Counted from the first letter of the stretch, positions 34,049 through 43,232 are shown. The stretch: DNA of 64,000 nucleotides from an uncultured Paracoccaceae bacterium (GCA_934500835.1 CAKSTR010000005.1:124001-188000); one strand, 5' to 3'. Made by a program: numbers and translations. Notes: generated by a model not told the origin, from the sequence alone.

Positions 34049-34567
34049 TTACTTGCAGCGCTTGCCGGCATCATCCATGGCGGCGGTGAAGCCGCGCAAG
34101 GAGAAGGTGTCCTTCGTCTGCGTCCCCTTGCCCGAGCGGGCAGAGACCACCGCCGAAGCCCCCGCCTTCATGGCCTTCAGCAAGGCGGCATCATCCGATG
34201 CGCTGCCCGGCCAGGCCCATTCGCCATCGGTGAAAAGCTTGAAGGTATTGCCGTCCACCGTGACATCGACAGTCGATCCGGGGGCGAAGGGATAGCCGCC
34301 GGTAAAGCTGATCTCGCCGGGTTTGCCGGGGCGGAAGGTCACGAACATCAGGATGTCGCCGCGGCGGACCGAGACCGGCTTGCCATCGCGGCTGTTCACG
34401 GTCTCCTTCGGCTTGGACACGCCCCAGCACTCTTTGGGGCTTTCCTCGGTGAAGACGTTCCAGTCCGTCATCGTGGCGACGCGGTTGGTCGATTCCTGTG
34501 CCACGGCCGGCATGGCTGCTGCCAAGGTGATTGCGGCGGCGCCAAGGGCGCGGGAAAGGTGGGACAT
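34049..34567 (-). CDS. Invasion associated locus B (IalB) family periplasmic protein
   Basis: A 172-residue secreted protein. Its signal peptide is [25 protein letters not shown] with cleavage after AQ near residue 24. The mature part matches the IalB family: [26 protein letters not shown] with the conserved tryptophan/cysteine, then [19 protein letters not shown], and a final cysteine in GKRCK that could form a disulfide. The function in free-living alphaproteobacteria is unknown. An ATG three bases upstream (34570) is also possible. Confidence 0.85.
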   Translation of the reverse strand: MSHLSRALGAAAITLAAAMPAVAQESTNRVATMTDWNVFTEESPKECWGVSKPKETVNSRDGKPVSVRRGDILMFVTFRPGKPGEISFTGGYPFAPGSTVDVTVDGNTFKLFTDGEWAWPGSASDDAALLKAMKAGASAVVSARSGKGTQTKDTFSLRGFTAAMDDAGKRCK

Positions 34568-34752
34568 CATCTCTGACGCAGCCTCCAAGCTGTCTTATGC
34601 CTCTGTCTGTCCGCCGCCACAGCCTTTGGCCTTTTTCGTCTGGCGGGGGTACTCTGAACCCGATACGCGAGCTTTACGCAAAAAAGCCCTTGTGCGAAAG
34701 CCCCCGAGGCATGCAACGGGCAGAAAATCGCGGATCTGTGACGGAGGGGACG

Positions 34753-35757
34753 ATGACAGATGTGAACATGGGTGCCGTTCCGGTGGCCGAACTCTGGCGC
34801 GGCGGGGTGCTGGAAGGGGTGCATCTGGGTCATGCGGTGATCTGCGATGCCGGGGGCGTCGTCGAGGCGTGGGGCAATCCGCAGGCGGTGATCTTCCCGC
34901 GCTCCTCGTGCAAGATGATCCAGGCGCTGCCGCTGCTGGAGACCGGGGCCGCCGCGGCGCGGGGTCTGTCCGACGCCCATCTGGCGCTGTCCTGCGCCAG
35001 CCATCAGGGGGCCGCGCTGCATGTCGAAATGGCGGGCCGCTGGATCGCGGATCTTGGGTTGAGGGAGGCCGACCTGCGCTGCGGCGCGCATGAGCCGATG
35101 GACCACGCCGAACGCGACCGGCTGATCTGTTCCCACGAACAGCCCTGCCAGTTGCACAACAACTGCTCGGGCAAGCATTCGGGCTTCCTGACGGTGACGC
35201 AGCACCTGAAGGCCGGCCCGGAATATGTCGAGATCGACCATCCGCTGCAAAAGGCGATCCGGGCCGCGACCGAGGAGGTGGCGGGCGAGACCGTGGCGGG
35301 CTGGGGCGTCGACGGCTGTTCGGCCCCGAATTTCGCGGTGTCGTTGCAGGGGCTGGCGCAGGGCATGGCGAAATTCGCCAATGCCCGCGAAGGCCAGGGC
35401 GCGCGCCAGGATGCGATGCACCGTCTGACCCGGGCGATGGGCACCCACCCGGACCTGGTTGCCGGCGAGGGCCGCGCCTGCACCGAACTGATGCGGGCCA
35501 TGGGCGGCCGCGTGGCGATCAAGACCGGGGCCGAGGCGGTCTTTGTGGCGATCCTGCCCGAAAAGGGCCTGGGCATCGCGCTGAAGGTGGTGGATGGCGC
35601 CACGCGCGCGTCCGAGGCGGCGATTGCGCATCTTCTTGTGCGGGCAGGTGTGCTGGAGGCGGGCCACCCCGCCACGGTGAAGCGGCTGAACCCGGTGCAG
35701 AAGAACTGGCGCGGGATCGAGACCGGCATTCTGCGCGTGGCGCCCGGTTTCGCGTAA
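34753..35757 (+). CDS. Asparaginase (Rhizobium-type, asparaginase_II family)
   Basis: A 334-residue enzyme hydrolysing asparagine to aspartate and ammonia. It belongs to the family of Rhizobium etli thermolabile asparaginase, unrelated to E. coli AnsA/B. Visible family segments are FPRSSCKMIQALPLLETGAA (S-x-x-K pair, near residue 50), LSCASHQG, QLHNNCSGKHSGFL near 134, and VDGCSAPNFAVSLQGLA. A strong GGAGGGGA ribosome site precedes the ATG at 34753. It diverges from the ialB-family gene. Confidence 0.88.
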   Translation: MTDVNMGAVPVAELWRGGVLEGVHLGHAVICDAGGVVEAWGNPQAVIFPRSSCKMIQALPLLETGAAAARGLSDAHLALSCASHQGAALHVEMAGRWIADLGLREADLRCGAHEPMDHAERDRLICSHEQPCQLHNNCSGKHSGFLTVTQHLKAGPEYVEIDHPLQKAIRAATEEVAGETVAGWGVDGCSAPNFAVSLQGLAQGMAKFANAREGQGARQDAMHRLTRAMGTHPDLVAGEGRACTELMRAMGGRVAIKTGAEAVFVAILPEKGLGIALKVVDGATRASEAAIAHLLVRAGVLEAGHPATVKRLNPVQKNWRGIETGILRVAPGFA

Positions 35758-35813
35758 CGGCCGGATGACAGCGCAAGCTTGATTTCATGGGGCAAGTGCC
35801 GCAAGCTTGCCCC

Positions 35814-36158
35814 ATGAACATGGAAGCGCCCGTTCCTTTCCCCGGGAAGGACCAGCCAGAGCAGGTGGTCTACGACCGGCAGGAACTGTCACTGATCCTG
35901 CGGCTTTACGGGCAGTTCGTGGCAGCCGGCGAATGGCGCGACTATGCGCTGTCCTTCGGCCGCGAGGCTGCGGTTTTCGCGATCTTCCGCCGCACGGCCG
36001 AGACCCCGCTTTACCGGATCGAGAAACGGCCGAAGCTGCGGGCCAGGCAGGGGCTTTACGCCGTCCTTGGCGCCGAGGGGCAGGTCCTGCGCCGCGGGCA
36101 TGAGTTGGCGGCCGTGCTCAAGGTGCTGGAGCGCAAGCTGATCCGTCCGGTGGATTGA
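35814..36158 (+). CDS. DUF2794 domain-containing protein
   Basis: A 114-residue protein of the alphaproteobacterial DUF2794 family. Typical opening residues are QVVYDRQELSLILRLYGQFVAAGEWRDYA in part, then FAIFRRTAETPLYRIEKRPKL. It is basic and has no membrane segment or signal. Function unknown. The ATG at 35814 gives the family's usual length. Confidence 0.85.
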   Translation: MNMEAPVPFPGKDQPEQVVYDRQELSLILRLYGQFVAAGEWRDYALSFGREAAVFAIFRRTAETPLYRIEKRPKLRARQGLYAVLGAEGQVLRRGHELAAVLKVLERKLIRPVD

Positions 36159-36170
36159 TCCAGCGGCGGC

Positions 36171-36218
36171 GGGGGGCCGGCCCCCCGCACCCCCCGGGAT
36201 ATTTGGACCAGAATGAAG
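36171..36218 (+). repeat. Intergenic hairpin + GGATATTT element, copy B
   Basis: A sixteen-base perfect palindrome (36171-36186) is followed by C-rich spacer and GGATATTT at 36197-36204, then GGACCAGAATGAAG to 36218. It lies between the convergent DUF2794 and NlpC/P60 genes, 38 bases after the DUF2794 stop. Confidence 0.8.
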
Positions 36219-36222
36219 GGTA

Positions 36223-37041
36223 TCAGCCTGGGCGGCGGCGGGCGATGAGGCCGCCTTCACCTTGGGATTCGATCCGGGTCAGGGCGTCCTGCAGGCCTTC
36301 ATGGGCCACGGACATGGTGCCGCCATTGGCGTGGATGATCCGGTCGGGCGCGGTCATCAGCGCGACGTGGCCTTTCCAGAAGATCAGGTCGCCGCGTTGC
36401 AGGGGTGTGTTTTCGGGGATCTCTTGCCCGACGGCGCGCTGCATGTCGCTGTCGCCGGGGCAGGAGAGACCGGCGGCCAGAAGCGAGGCCTGCGCCAGGC
36501 CCGAACAGTCGATCCCGGCGGCGGAGTTGCCGCCCCAGACGTAGGGCGTGTGCAGGAAGCTTTCGGCCACCGTCACCGGATCGGCGGCGAAGGCGTCCAG
36601 CGGGGCAAGGTGCATCGCCGGAACATAGCCCTGCGGCGTGACGACCCATTTGCCATCGTGCCCGGTCACGGCGACCCTTGCGCCAAGGTACAGTGGCATC
36701 AGGACGGCGCTTTTTGCCGAAGGGCCGTCATAGAGATGGGTGGTCGGGCTGCAGACCTTGTGTGTGGGGCTGAAGGCTGCGGCGGTGGCACCCTCGGGCA
36801 GCCAGCCGCAATAGCCATCCTTTTCTGCCATGACGAAAGCGTGGCCGTCCTGCCGGTCGATCAGGGTCAGCGCCTCGCCATGGATGACCTGCCGGTCGCG
36901 CGGGCCGTTCGGGCGGGCCAGCAGATCGGCGAGGGCGGGGCCGACCGAGACGGGCGCGCCCGCCGTAAGCTGTGCCTCGATCTTTCCCTTCAGCGAGACA
37001 TGGGCGATGCGGCCCGAGAAAGGGGTGATGCGCCGGTCCAT
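36223..37041 (-). CDS. NlpC/P60 family (C40) peptidase with SH3-like domains
   Basis: A 272-residue cell-wall peptidase predicted to cut gamma-D-Glu-diaminopimelate bonds in peptidoglycan fragments. SH3-like modules occupy roughly residues 1-140. The NlpC/P60 domain follows with catalytic cysteine in GIDCSGLAQASLLAAG, a histidine in FWKGHVALMT and the third polar residue in IHANGG. No signal peptide is visible, suggesting muropeptide recycling in the cytoplasm. Its ATG shares one base with the stop of the leucyl aminopeptidase, so the two peptidases are co-translated. Confidence 0.88.
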   Translation of the reverse strand: MDRRITPFSGRIAHVSLKGKIEAQLTAGAPVSVGPALADLLARPNGPRDRQVIHGEALTLIDRQDGHAFVMAEKDGYCGWLPEGATAAAFSPTHKVCSPTTHLYDGPSAKSAVLMPLYLGARVAVTGHDGKWVVTPQGYVPAMHLAPLDAFAADPVTVAESFLHTPYVWGGNSAAGIDCSGLAQASLLAAGLSCPGDSDMQRAVGQEIPENTPLQRGDLIFWKGHVALMTAPDRIIHANGGTMSVAHEGLQDALTRIESQGEGGLIARRRPG

Positions 37042-38420
37042 CACAGCCCCAAAATCGCAGGCAAGGCCCCAAGAATGGCGCGGGCGCCCTGGCCGGCACC
37101 GCCTTTCGGGCGGCCGGGAGCATCGTTGGGCGTGTGGCCGTAGATGTCGAAATGCATGTAGCGCGGATGATCGGCAAAGCGGCGCAGGAACAGCGCCGCC
37201 GTGATCGACCCGGCAAAGCCGTAGCCGGGGGCATTGTCGAGATCGGCGATGCCCGGTTCGATCACCGGCTCATAGGCGTCGTGGAAGGGCAGGCGCCAGA
37301 CCGGGTCGAAACCGGCCTTCGCGCCGGCCTCCAGCGCCTGCGCCATCGCTTCGTCATCGGTGTAATAGGGGGCAAGGTCGGGGCCGACGGCCACCCGTGC
37401 CGCCCCGGTCAGCGTCGCCATCGAGATCAGCGCGTCGCAGCCATCCTCGACCGCCAGCGCAAGGGCATCGGCCAGAACCAGACGGCCCTCGGCATCGGTG
37501 TCGTTCACCTCGACCGTCAGGCCCTTGCGGCTGGTCAGGATGTCTTTCGGCTTCTGGGCATTGCCCGAGATCACGTTTTCCACCGCCGGGATCAGGACGC
37601 GCAGCCGCAGGGGCAGGTCCAGCGACATGATCATCTGTGCAAGGCCAAGGACGGTGGCGGACCCGCCCATGTCCTTTTTCATCAGGGCCATGCCATTGGA
37701 GGGTTTGATGTTCAGCCCGCCGGTGTCGAAACAGACGCCCTTGCCGACAAGCGTCAGGCGGGGGCCGGCCGTGCCCCAGGCGATGTCGATCAGCCGGGGC
37801 GCGCGGGGGCTGGCGCGGCCTACGGCATGGATCATCGGAAAGTTCCTTGCCAGAAGATCGTCGCCGATGATCACCTTGATCCTGGCCCCGTGCGCGGCGG
37901 CCAGATCGCGCGCGGCCTGTTCCAGCTGGTCCGGGCCCATGTCCTGCGCGGGGGTGTTGATCAGATCGCGGGTCAGAAATTCACCCGCCACCATTGCCGT
38001 GATGCGGGCGGCATCCACCCCGACCGGGGCCCTGATCCGGGGCTGGGGCTTTGGGGTGCTGCCGGGGCGGTAGCGGTCGAAGCGGTAGGAGGAGAGGAGA
38101 GCGGCGAGTGCCGCCTCATCCGCCTGGGCCGGCGTCAGCGGGCCTTCCAGATGCCAGTCGCCCGCCGGCAGCGCGGCAAAGGCGCGGGCAAGGCCAAAGC
38201 GCTGGCGGCGGCGGGATTTCTCGGTGCCAAGCCCGGCAACCGCCCCGGTCAGCCCATCCTGTCCGGGCAGAAGCACCAGCTCTCCTAGTCCGGCCCCGAA
38301 TCCCGTGGCGCGCAGCCAGGCAGCCTGCGGGCCGGAGGCAAGGAAATCCTCCAGCGCCTCGGACGGGACGATGTGAAGGGGCAGGGAGCGCGCGTCGGCA
38401 CTTGCGAAGGCGGGGGTCAT
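37041..38420 (-). CDS. Leucyl aminopeptidase family (M17) protein
   Basis: A 459-residue cytosolic metallo-aminopeptidase. The M17 catalytic core is intact: VGKGVCFDTGGLNIKPSNGM (metal aspartate and lysine region near residue 236), KKDMGGSA, and the signature DTDAEGRLVLADAL near 315. The N-terminal macro-like domain is shorter than in PepA, as in the alphaproteobacterial PepB-like group. Coupled with the NlpC/P60 peptidase downstream, which suggests a shared role in peptide or muropeptide turnover. Confidence 0.92.
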   Translation of the reverse strand: MTPAFASADARSLPLHIVPSEALEDFLASGPQAAWLRATGFGAGLGELVLLPGQDGLTGAVAGLGTEKSRRRQRFGLARAFAALPAGDWHLEGPLTPAQADEAALAALLSSYRFDRYRPGSTPKPQPRIRAPVGVDAARITAMVAGEFLTRDLINTPAQDMGPDQLEQAARDLAAAHGARIKVIIGDDLLARNFPMIHAVGRASPRAPRLIDIAWGTAGPRLTLVGKGVCFDTGGLNIKPSNGMALMKKDMGGSATVLGLAQMIMSLDLPLRLRVLIPAVENVISGNAQKPKDILTSRKGLTVEVNDTDAEGRLVLADALALAVEDGCDALISMATLTGAARVAVGPDLAPYYTDDEAMAQALEAGAKAGFDPVWRLPFHDAYEPVIEPGIADLDNAPGYGFAGSITAALFLRRFADHPRYMHFDIYGHTPNDAPGRPKGGAGQGARAILGALPAILGL

Positions 38421-38501
38421 TTTCGGGTCCGGGGCCTTGGGGGAACATTCGGCCCGGAGCCTAGCGCAGCCCCGCGGCCTGCGCCATGGGGCTTGCCGGG
38501 A

Positions 38502-38882
38502 TCAGCCCGAGAGATCGGCAAAATCCTTGTCCGTGGCAAGAGACCGTTCCGCCACCCGCAGAAGCCGTGCCCAGACCGCGCCAAAGGCGGTGCTGTCGCA
38601 GCGGTCGAGGCAGATCCGCGCATCCTGCGCCACCGACGAGAGGCCGATCATCCCCAGATTGTCGGCCATGCATTGCAGCTTCTTCAACTGGCGCGACAGG
38701 TCCGCCAGATCCTGCGATTTGACCTGTGCGACGATGCCGGCCATGGCCAGAGCCAGCTCTCCAAGAGCCCGCGTCACCATCTGCTCGGCGGTTGAGGTGC
38801 CCAGGTTGCGGTAGATGGCGGCGATTGCTTCGCCATCCTGCCGAACCCGCTCACGCAGAAGCAGGGCCGTAACGTTTTCCAT
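38502..38882 (-). CDS. Small helical protein, possible degenerate Hpt-like domain
   Basis: A 126-residue, wholly helical protein of unrecognised family. The middle stretch LSRQLKKLQCMADNLGMIGL, then SSVAQDARICLDRC, resembles the phosphotransfer helix pair of Hpt domains, but the phospho-accepting histidine is absent. It could be a pseudo-Hpt or an unrelated four-helix bundle. The ATG at 38882 was preferred to an upstream GTG (38894). It has no obvious partner; the divergent neighbour is a carbonic anhydrase. Confidence 0.6.
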   Translation of the reverse strand: MENVTALLLRERVRQDGEAIAAIYRNLGTSTAEQMVTRALGELALAMAGIVAQVKSQDLADLSRQLKKLQCMADNLGMIGLSSVAQDARICLDRCDSTAFGAVWARLLRVAERSLATDKDFADLSG

Positions 38883-39031
38883 GGTCTTTCCCACACTTGC
38901 CAGTCCACACCCGCGAGCATCATCGCCGAACGTGCTTTATTCTTCCTTACGGGTGCTGGCCTGTCCCGGCATTTTGCCTCTCGAATTTTCTGCGAATGCG
39001 GCATAGATGACGGGCAGCCGACGGAGGTCCA

Positions 39032-39679
39032 ATGGATTACGCCCGCCCTCTACCCGCCTATCTGATCCAGCGCTTTCATGGCTGGCGCGCCACGACCTAT
39101 CAGGACAACCGCGCCTGGTTCCGTCGTCTGGCCGAAAGCGGGCAGCATCCGCGGGCGATGGTGATCTCGTGCTGCGATTCGCGGGTGCATGTCACCTCGA
39201 TCTTCGGGGCGGATGAGGGCGAGTTCTTCATCCACCGCAATGTCGCCAGCCTGGTGCCGCCCCACAACCCGGATGGCGAGTATCACGGCACCTCTGCGGC
39301 GGTGGAATATGCTGTCACCTCGCTGGGAGTGGCGCATATCGTCGTGCTGGGCCATTCCAATTGCGGAGGCGTCAAGGGCTGCCATGACATGTGCCGTGGC
39401 CACGCGCCGGAGCTGGAAGAGAAGACCAGCTTCGTCGGCCGCTGGATGGACATCCTGCGCCCGGGGTTCGAGAAGGTCTCGTCCCTGCCCGATGGCGAGA
39501 TCCTGCAGGCGCTGGAGAAGCAGGCGGTGCTGACCAGCCTTGAGAACCTGATGACTTTTCCCTTCGTCGCCGCTGCCGTGGCGGGAGAGCGGCTGACCGT
39601 GCACGGGTTGTGGAACGACACCGGCGAGGGTGTGCTGGAGCAATACGACAACACGCGCGGCGGATTCGTCGCGGTCTGA
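39032..39679 (+). CDS. Beta-class carbonic anhydrase
   Basis: A 215-residue zinc enzyme interconverting CO2 and bicarbonate. The zinc ligands are all present: C47 in SCCDSRV with the catalytic D49-R51 dyad, H108 and C111 in GHSNCGG. Length and motif order are typical. A GGAGG ribosome site precedes the ATG. Confidence 0.95.
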   Translation: MDYARPLPAYLIQRFHGWRATTYQDNRAWFRRLAESGQHPRAMVISCCDSRVHVTSIFGADEGEFFIHRNVASLVPPHNPDGEYHGTSAAVEYAVTSLGVAHIVVLGHSNCGGVKGCHDMCRGHAPELEEKTSFVGRWMDILRPGFEKVSSLPDGEILQALEKQAVLTSLENLMTFPFVAAAVAGERLTVHGLWNDTGEGVLEQYDNTRGGFVAV

Positions 39680-39714
39680 ACGCGCCAGGGCCGTCGGACC
39701 GCCCCCGGCAGGCG

Positions 39715-39771
39715 CCGGGAAGGCTTCACGCCTCCCCGGACCCCTCCGTGGGATATTTTTCCAAGATGAAG
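39715..39771 (+). repeat. Intergenic hairpin + GGATATTT element, copy C
   Basis: A ten-base stem with one mismatch (39715-39724 with 39730-39739) precedes a C-rich spacer and GGATATTTTT at 39751-39760, then CCAAGATGAAG. It lies between the convergent carbonic anhydrase and MnmD-like genes, with the core 71 bases after the carbonic anhydrase stop. Confidence 0.8.
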
Positions 39772-39778
39772 CCGGACG

Positions 39779-40459
39779 TCAGGGGGGCGGCAGGTGCCCG
39801 ACCGACATGTGCCGCTTGTTTGCATAGCCTTTGGCGCGGCTGACGGTAAATCCAGCCTCGGCCAGCGCGCGGCGGACATGGCCGGCGGCGGTATAGGTGG
39901 CGAAGGTGCCGCCGGGGGCAGTGTGGCGGGCGACCTCGGCCATCAGATCGGCGGACCAGAGTTCGGGGTTCTTCGCGGGGGAGAAGCCGTCAAGGAACCA
40001 GGCATCCGCTTTCCCGGGCCAGTCCGGCAGGGTCTGGCGGGCGTCACCGGTGATCACCTGCAGATCGACGCCGGGCAGGGTGATCAGGGTGCCAGTCTGC
40101 CATTGCTGCAGGAGCAGGTCCGAGAGGGCGGCGGTCTGGGGAAAGGCCGCATGGGCGCGGGCCATGTCCTCGGCCTGCATCGGGAAGGCCTCGAAACTGG
40201 TGAAGCGCAGGGTGCCGGGGGCGCCCGTGGTCTGCCAGATCAGGGCCGTGGCCAGCAGGTTCAAGCCGGTGCCGAAGCCGAGTTCGGCGATATGGAACCC
40301 GTCGCGCAGGCGTTCGGGCAGGCGGTTGCCGGCCAGAAAGACATGGCGCGTTTCCTGCAGCCCGCCTGCAAGCGAGAAGTAGGGGTCGTCGAACCGGCGA
40401 GAGACCGGCACCGCGCCGTCGCGCCAGTCAAGGTCGGGTGCTTGCGGGGGGTGCGGCAT
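39779..40459 (-). CDS. mnmD: tRNA (5-methylaminomethyl-2-thiouridine)-methyltransferase-like protein (MnmD)
   Basis: A 226-residue SAM-dependent methyltransferase corresponding to the N-terminal half of bifunctional MnmC. It completes the mnm5 group on the tRNA wobble uridine. It has the family start LDWRDGAVPVSRRFDDPYFS and the SAM site HIAELGFGTGLNLLATA (about residue 56). The DUF752 core WFLDGFSPAKNPELWSADLM and the C-terminal TYTAAGHVRRALAEAGF are also present. The missing oxidoreductase half is encoded by the divergent gene 43 bases away. Confidence 0.87.
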   Translation of the reverse strand: MPHPPQAPDLDWRDGAVPVSRRFDDPYFSLAGGLQETRHVFLAGNRLPERLRDGFHIAELGFGTGLNLLATALIWQTTGAPGTLRFTSFEAFPMQAEDMARAHAAFPQTAALSDLLLQQWQTGTLITLPGVDLQVITGDARQTLPDWPGKADAWFLDGFSPAKNPELWSADLMAEVARHTAPGGTFATYTAAGHVRRALAEAGFTVSRAKGYANKRHMSVGHLPPP

Positions 40460-40502
40460 GGGGCGTAGTCCTTTGCGTGGTGAATGGACGGGGTGGCGGC
40501 GG

Positions 40503-41546
40503 ATGGCAAGGGCGGATGTCACGGTGCGCGGGGCGGGGATCTTCGGGCTTTCGGTGGCCTGGGCCTGCGCGCGCCGGGGGGCCAGGGTCCGGCTGATCGC
40601 CGCCGAGGGCCTTGGTCGCGGCGCTTCGGCGGGGCTTGTCGGCGCGCTGGCGCCGCATGTGCCAGAGTCCTGGAACCCGCTGAAGCAGTTCCAGCTGGAG
40701 AGCCTGCTGCTGGCCGCGGACTGGTGGGCCGCAGTGCAGGCCAAGGGCGGGGCTGATCCGGGCTATCTGCGGTCGGGCCGGGTGCAGCCTTTGGCGGATG
40801 CGGCGGCGGTGGATCTGGCGCGGGGGCGGATCGCCGGGGCCAGGGCGCATTGGGGCGCGGCGGCCGACTGGCGGGTGGAGCCTGCAACCGGGGCAGAGTG
40901 GGAGCCGCATGCGCCCTCGGGCTGGCTGGTGCGCGATACGCTTTCGGCCCGGCTGTCTCCGCGGGCGGCGGGGCAGGCCCTGGTCGCGGCGTTGCGCGCA
41001 GCCGGGACAGAGGTTGTGGAGGGCGAGGCCGCGGAAGAAGGCCGGGTCGTGCATGCGACCGGCTGGCAGGGGCTGGAGGCCCTGTCGGCGGCATTCGGGC
41101 GCAGGCTTGGCGGCGGGGTCAAGGGGCAGGCGGCCAGCTTTCGCCACCGGGCCGGGGCGTTGCCGCAGATCTATGCCGGCGGCCTGCATGTGGTGCCCCA
41201 TGCCGATGGCACGGTGGCCATCGGCTCCACCAGCGAGACGGTCTGGGAGACCGAGGCGCCCGATGCGCAGGTTGATGCCCTGATCGCCCGCGCCCGCGCC
41301 CTGCTGCCCTGTCTTGCCGGGGCCGAGGTGGCGGAAGGTTGGGCCGGCATTCGCCCCCGCGCCGCAAGCCGCCAGCTGGTGCTGGGGGAATGGCCCGGAC
41401 GACCGGGGCATTTCATCGCCAATGGCGGGTTCAAGATCGGCTTCGGCATGGCCCCGAAAGCCGCCGAGGTGATGGCAGATCTTCTGCTGCAGGGGGCGGA
41501 CACGGTGCCCGACGGCTTTCGGGTGGAAAGCCTGTTGCACGGCTGA
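40503..41546 (+). CDS. FAD-dependent oxidoreductase, probable MnmC oxidase half
   Basis: A 347-residue DAO-fold flavoprotein. The FAD motif VRGAGIFGLSVAWACARRGA is at residues 8-27, ASAGLVGALAPHVPESWNPLK near 44 resembles the GASGNxxGALYPL segment of MnmC, and AIGSTSETVWETEAP and GWAGIRPRAASRQLVLG lie in the C-terminal half. In MnmC this activity removes the carboxymethyl group from cmnm5U34. Its divergent pairing with the MnmD-like methyltransferase supports the assignment; a glycine/D-amino-acid oxidase role is the alternative. Confidence 0.7.
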   Translation: MARADVTVRGAGIFGLSVAWACARRGARVRLIAAEGLGRGASAGLVGALAPHVPESWNPLKQFQLESLLLAADWWAAVQAKGGADPGYLRSGRVQPLADAAAVDLARGRIAGARAHWGAAADWRVEPATGAEWEPHAPSGWLVRDTLSARLSPRAAGQALVAALRAAGTEVVEGEAAEEGRVVHATGWQGLEALSAAFGRRLGGGVKGQAASFRHRAGALPQIYAGGLHVVPHADGTVAIGSTSETVWETEAPDAQVDALIARARALLPCLAGAEVAEGWAGIRPRAASRQLVLGEWPGRPGHFIANGGFKIGFGMAPKAAEVMADLLLQGADTVPDGFRVESLLHG

Positions 41547-41571
41547 CTCGCCGGTCGTCACTTGAAGCCGG

Positions 41572-41610
41572 CGGAGGCCTCCGGCGGGGATATTTATGTT
41601 CTGAAAGAAG
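41572..41610 (+). repeat. Intergenic hairpin + GGATATTT element, copy D
   Basis: A perfect twelve-base palindrome (41572-41583) leads into GGATATTT at 41588-41595 and then ATGTTCTGAAAGAAG. It lies 41 bases after the stop of the FAD oxidoreductase and before the convergent alpha-glucosidase. The tail is the most divergent of the eight copies. Confidence 0.68.
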
Positions 41611-41621
41611 CTGGTAGCCTG

Positions 41622-43232
41622 TCAGACCCCAAGACGCACCGCCCCGACCACCGGCAGGAAGGCGGCGGCGTTGGGGCCAAGGCGCAGCGTGCCGTCTTGC
41701 AGATGCGCAGCAAGGGAAGGCCCCTCGGGTGCCGACACGCCCTCGCTGGTCAGGGTCAGCGACGCAGGCGACAGGTTGAAGACGCACAGCAGGGCTCCCG
41801 GCCCTTCGCCGCGCTGGAAGGCAAGGATCGGCTCCGGCAGGTCAAGGAAGCGGGTGGCCCCGGTCCTCAGCGCGGCGCTGTTGCGGCGATAGGCGACGGC
41901 GCTTCGGTAATGCTCCAGCACCGACCCCTGCCGCCCGACCTGCCCCGCCACATTGCAGGCCAGTTGTGGCGGCTTCACCGGCAGCCACGGCGTGCCGCTG
42001 GTGAAGCCGCCATTGGCGGTGCCGTCCCAGACCATCGGCGTCCTGGTGCCATCGCGGCCCACCGGCGCGGGCCAGAAGGCGATGCCTTGCGGGTCGGTCA
42101 ACTCGTCGAAGGACAGCGCGGTATCGGTCTGGCCCAGTTCCTCGCCCTGCCACAGGCAAACCGAGCCTTCGAAGGCCAACAGCAGCGATGCCGCCTGTTT
42201 CGCCAGCGCCTCGGGGGTCGCGCCATGGCTGGCCCAGCGTCCGGCGTGGCGGGCGACATCGTGGTTGGAAAAGGCCCACATCGGCCAGCCGTCCGGTGCC
42301 CCGTCGAAGAAGCCCTCGATCCGGTTGCGGAAGAAGGCGGCAGAATAATCGTCGCCCAGCATCTCGAAGCTGTAGCATTGCTGAAGCCGTCCGGGGGCGG
42401 TGTATTCGCCCATCATGCGGATGGCATGGTGGGATTCGCCCATCTCACCCACGGCCGCGGCCCCGTATGCGTCCAGCACGGCCCGGATCCGCTCCATCCA
42501 CTGCAGATTCTCGGGGCGGTTCTTGTCGAAGAGGTGATACTGCATCCCGTAGGGATTGGCCTCGGGTCTGTCCTTCTCGCGGTAATCGGCGGGGTTGTCG
42601 CGGAAAAGCGGGTCGTGGAAATAGTAGTTCACGGTGTCGAAGCGAAAGCCGTCGACGCCACGCTCCAGCCAGAAGCGCAGCACCGACAGGGCCCAGTCCT
42701 GAACCGCCGGATTGTGGTAGTTGAAGTCGGGCTGCGACGGCAGGAAGTTGTGCATGTAGAACTGGCACCGCCGCGCGTCCCAGGTGAAGGCGGGGCCGCC
42801 GAAGACCGAAAGCCAGTTGCAGGGCGGCGTGCCGTCATGGCGCGGATCGGTCCAGACATACCAGTCCGACCGGGGATTGTCGCGCGAGGCGCGGCTTTCC
42901 GCGAAGAACGGGTGCCGGTCCGAGGAATGCGACAGCACCTGATCGATGATGACCTTCAGCCCCAGGTCATGCGCGCGGGCGACCAGCGCGTCGAAATCGG
43001 CCAGCGTCCCGAAGACCGGATCGACGTCGCAATAATCGCTGACGTCATAGCCCATGTCCTTCATCGGGCTGCGGAAAAAGGGTGAAAGCCAGATGCAGTC
43101 CACCCCCAGATCGGCCAGATAGGGCAGGCGGGCCAGGATGCCCTTCAGATCGCCCACGCCGTCGCCGTCGGAATCCTGAAACGACCGGGGATAGACCTGA
43201 TAGGTCACAGCACCTTTCCACCATTCCGCCAT
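41622..43232 (-). CDS. Alpha-glucosidase, glycoside hydrolase family 13
   Basis: A 536-residue cytoplasmic alpha-1,4/1,6-glucosidase of the GH13 oligo-glucosidase group. The catalytic residues are all visible: nucleophile D199 in GFRFDTVN, acid/base E263 in VGEMGE, and D325 in FSNHDVAR. The N-terminal WWKGAVTYQVYPRSFQDSDG and GYDVSDYCDVDPVFGT are standard. The ATG at 43232 was chosen; a longer in-frame extension lacks family similarity. In many Rhodobacteraceae this enzyme belongs to an agl sugar-transport operon, but here it stands alone. Confidence 0.93.
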   Translation of the reverse strand: MAEWWKGAVTYQVYPRSFQDSDGDGVGDLKGILARLPYLADLGVDCIWLSPFFRSPMKDMGYDVSDYCDVDPVFGTLADFDALVARAHDLGLKVIIDQVLSHSSDRHPFFAESRASRDNPRSDWYVWTDPRHDGTPPCNWLSVFGGPAFTWDARRCQFYMHNFLPSQPDFNYHNPAVQDWALSVLRFWLERGVDGFRFDTVNYYFHDPLFRDNPADYREKDRPEANPYGMQYHLFDKNRPENLQWMERIRAVLDAYGAAAVGEMGESHHAIRMMGEYTAPGRLQQCYSFEMLGDDYSAAFFRNRIEGFFDGAPDGWPMWAFSNHDVARHAGRWASHGATPEALAKQAASLLLAFEGSVCLWQGEELGQTDTALSFDELTDPQGIAFWPAPVGRDGTRTPMVWDGTANGGFTSGTPWLPVKPPQLACNVAGQVGRQGSVLEHYRSAVAYRRNSAALRTGATRFLDLPEPILAFQRGEGPGALLCVFNLSPASLTLTSEGVSAPEGPSLAAHLQDGTLRLGPNAAAFLPVVGAVRLGV

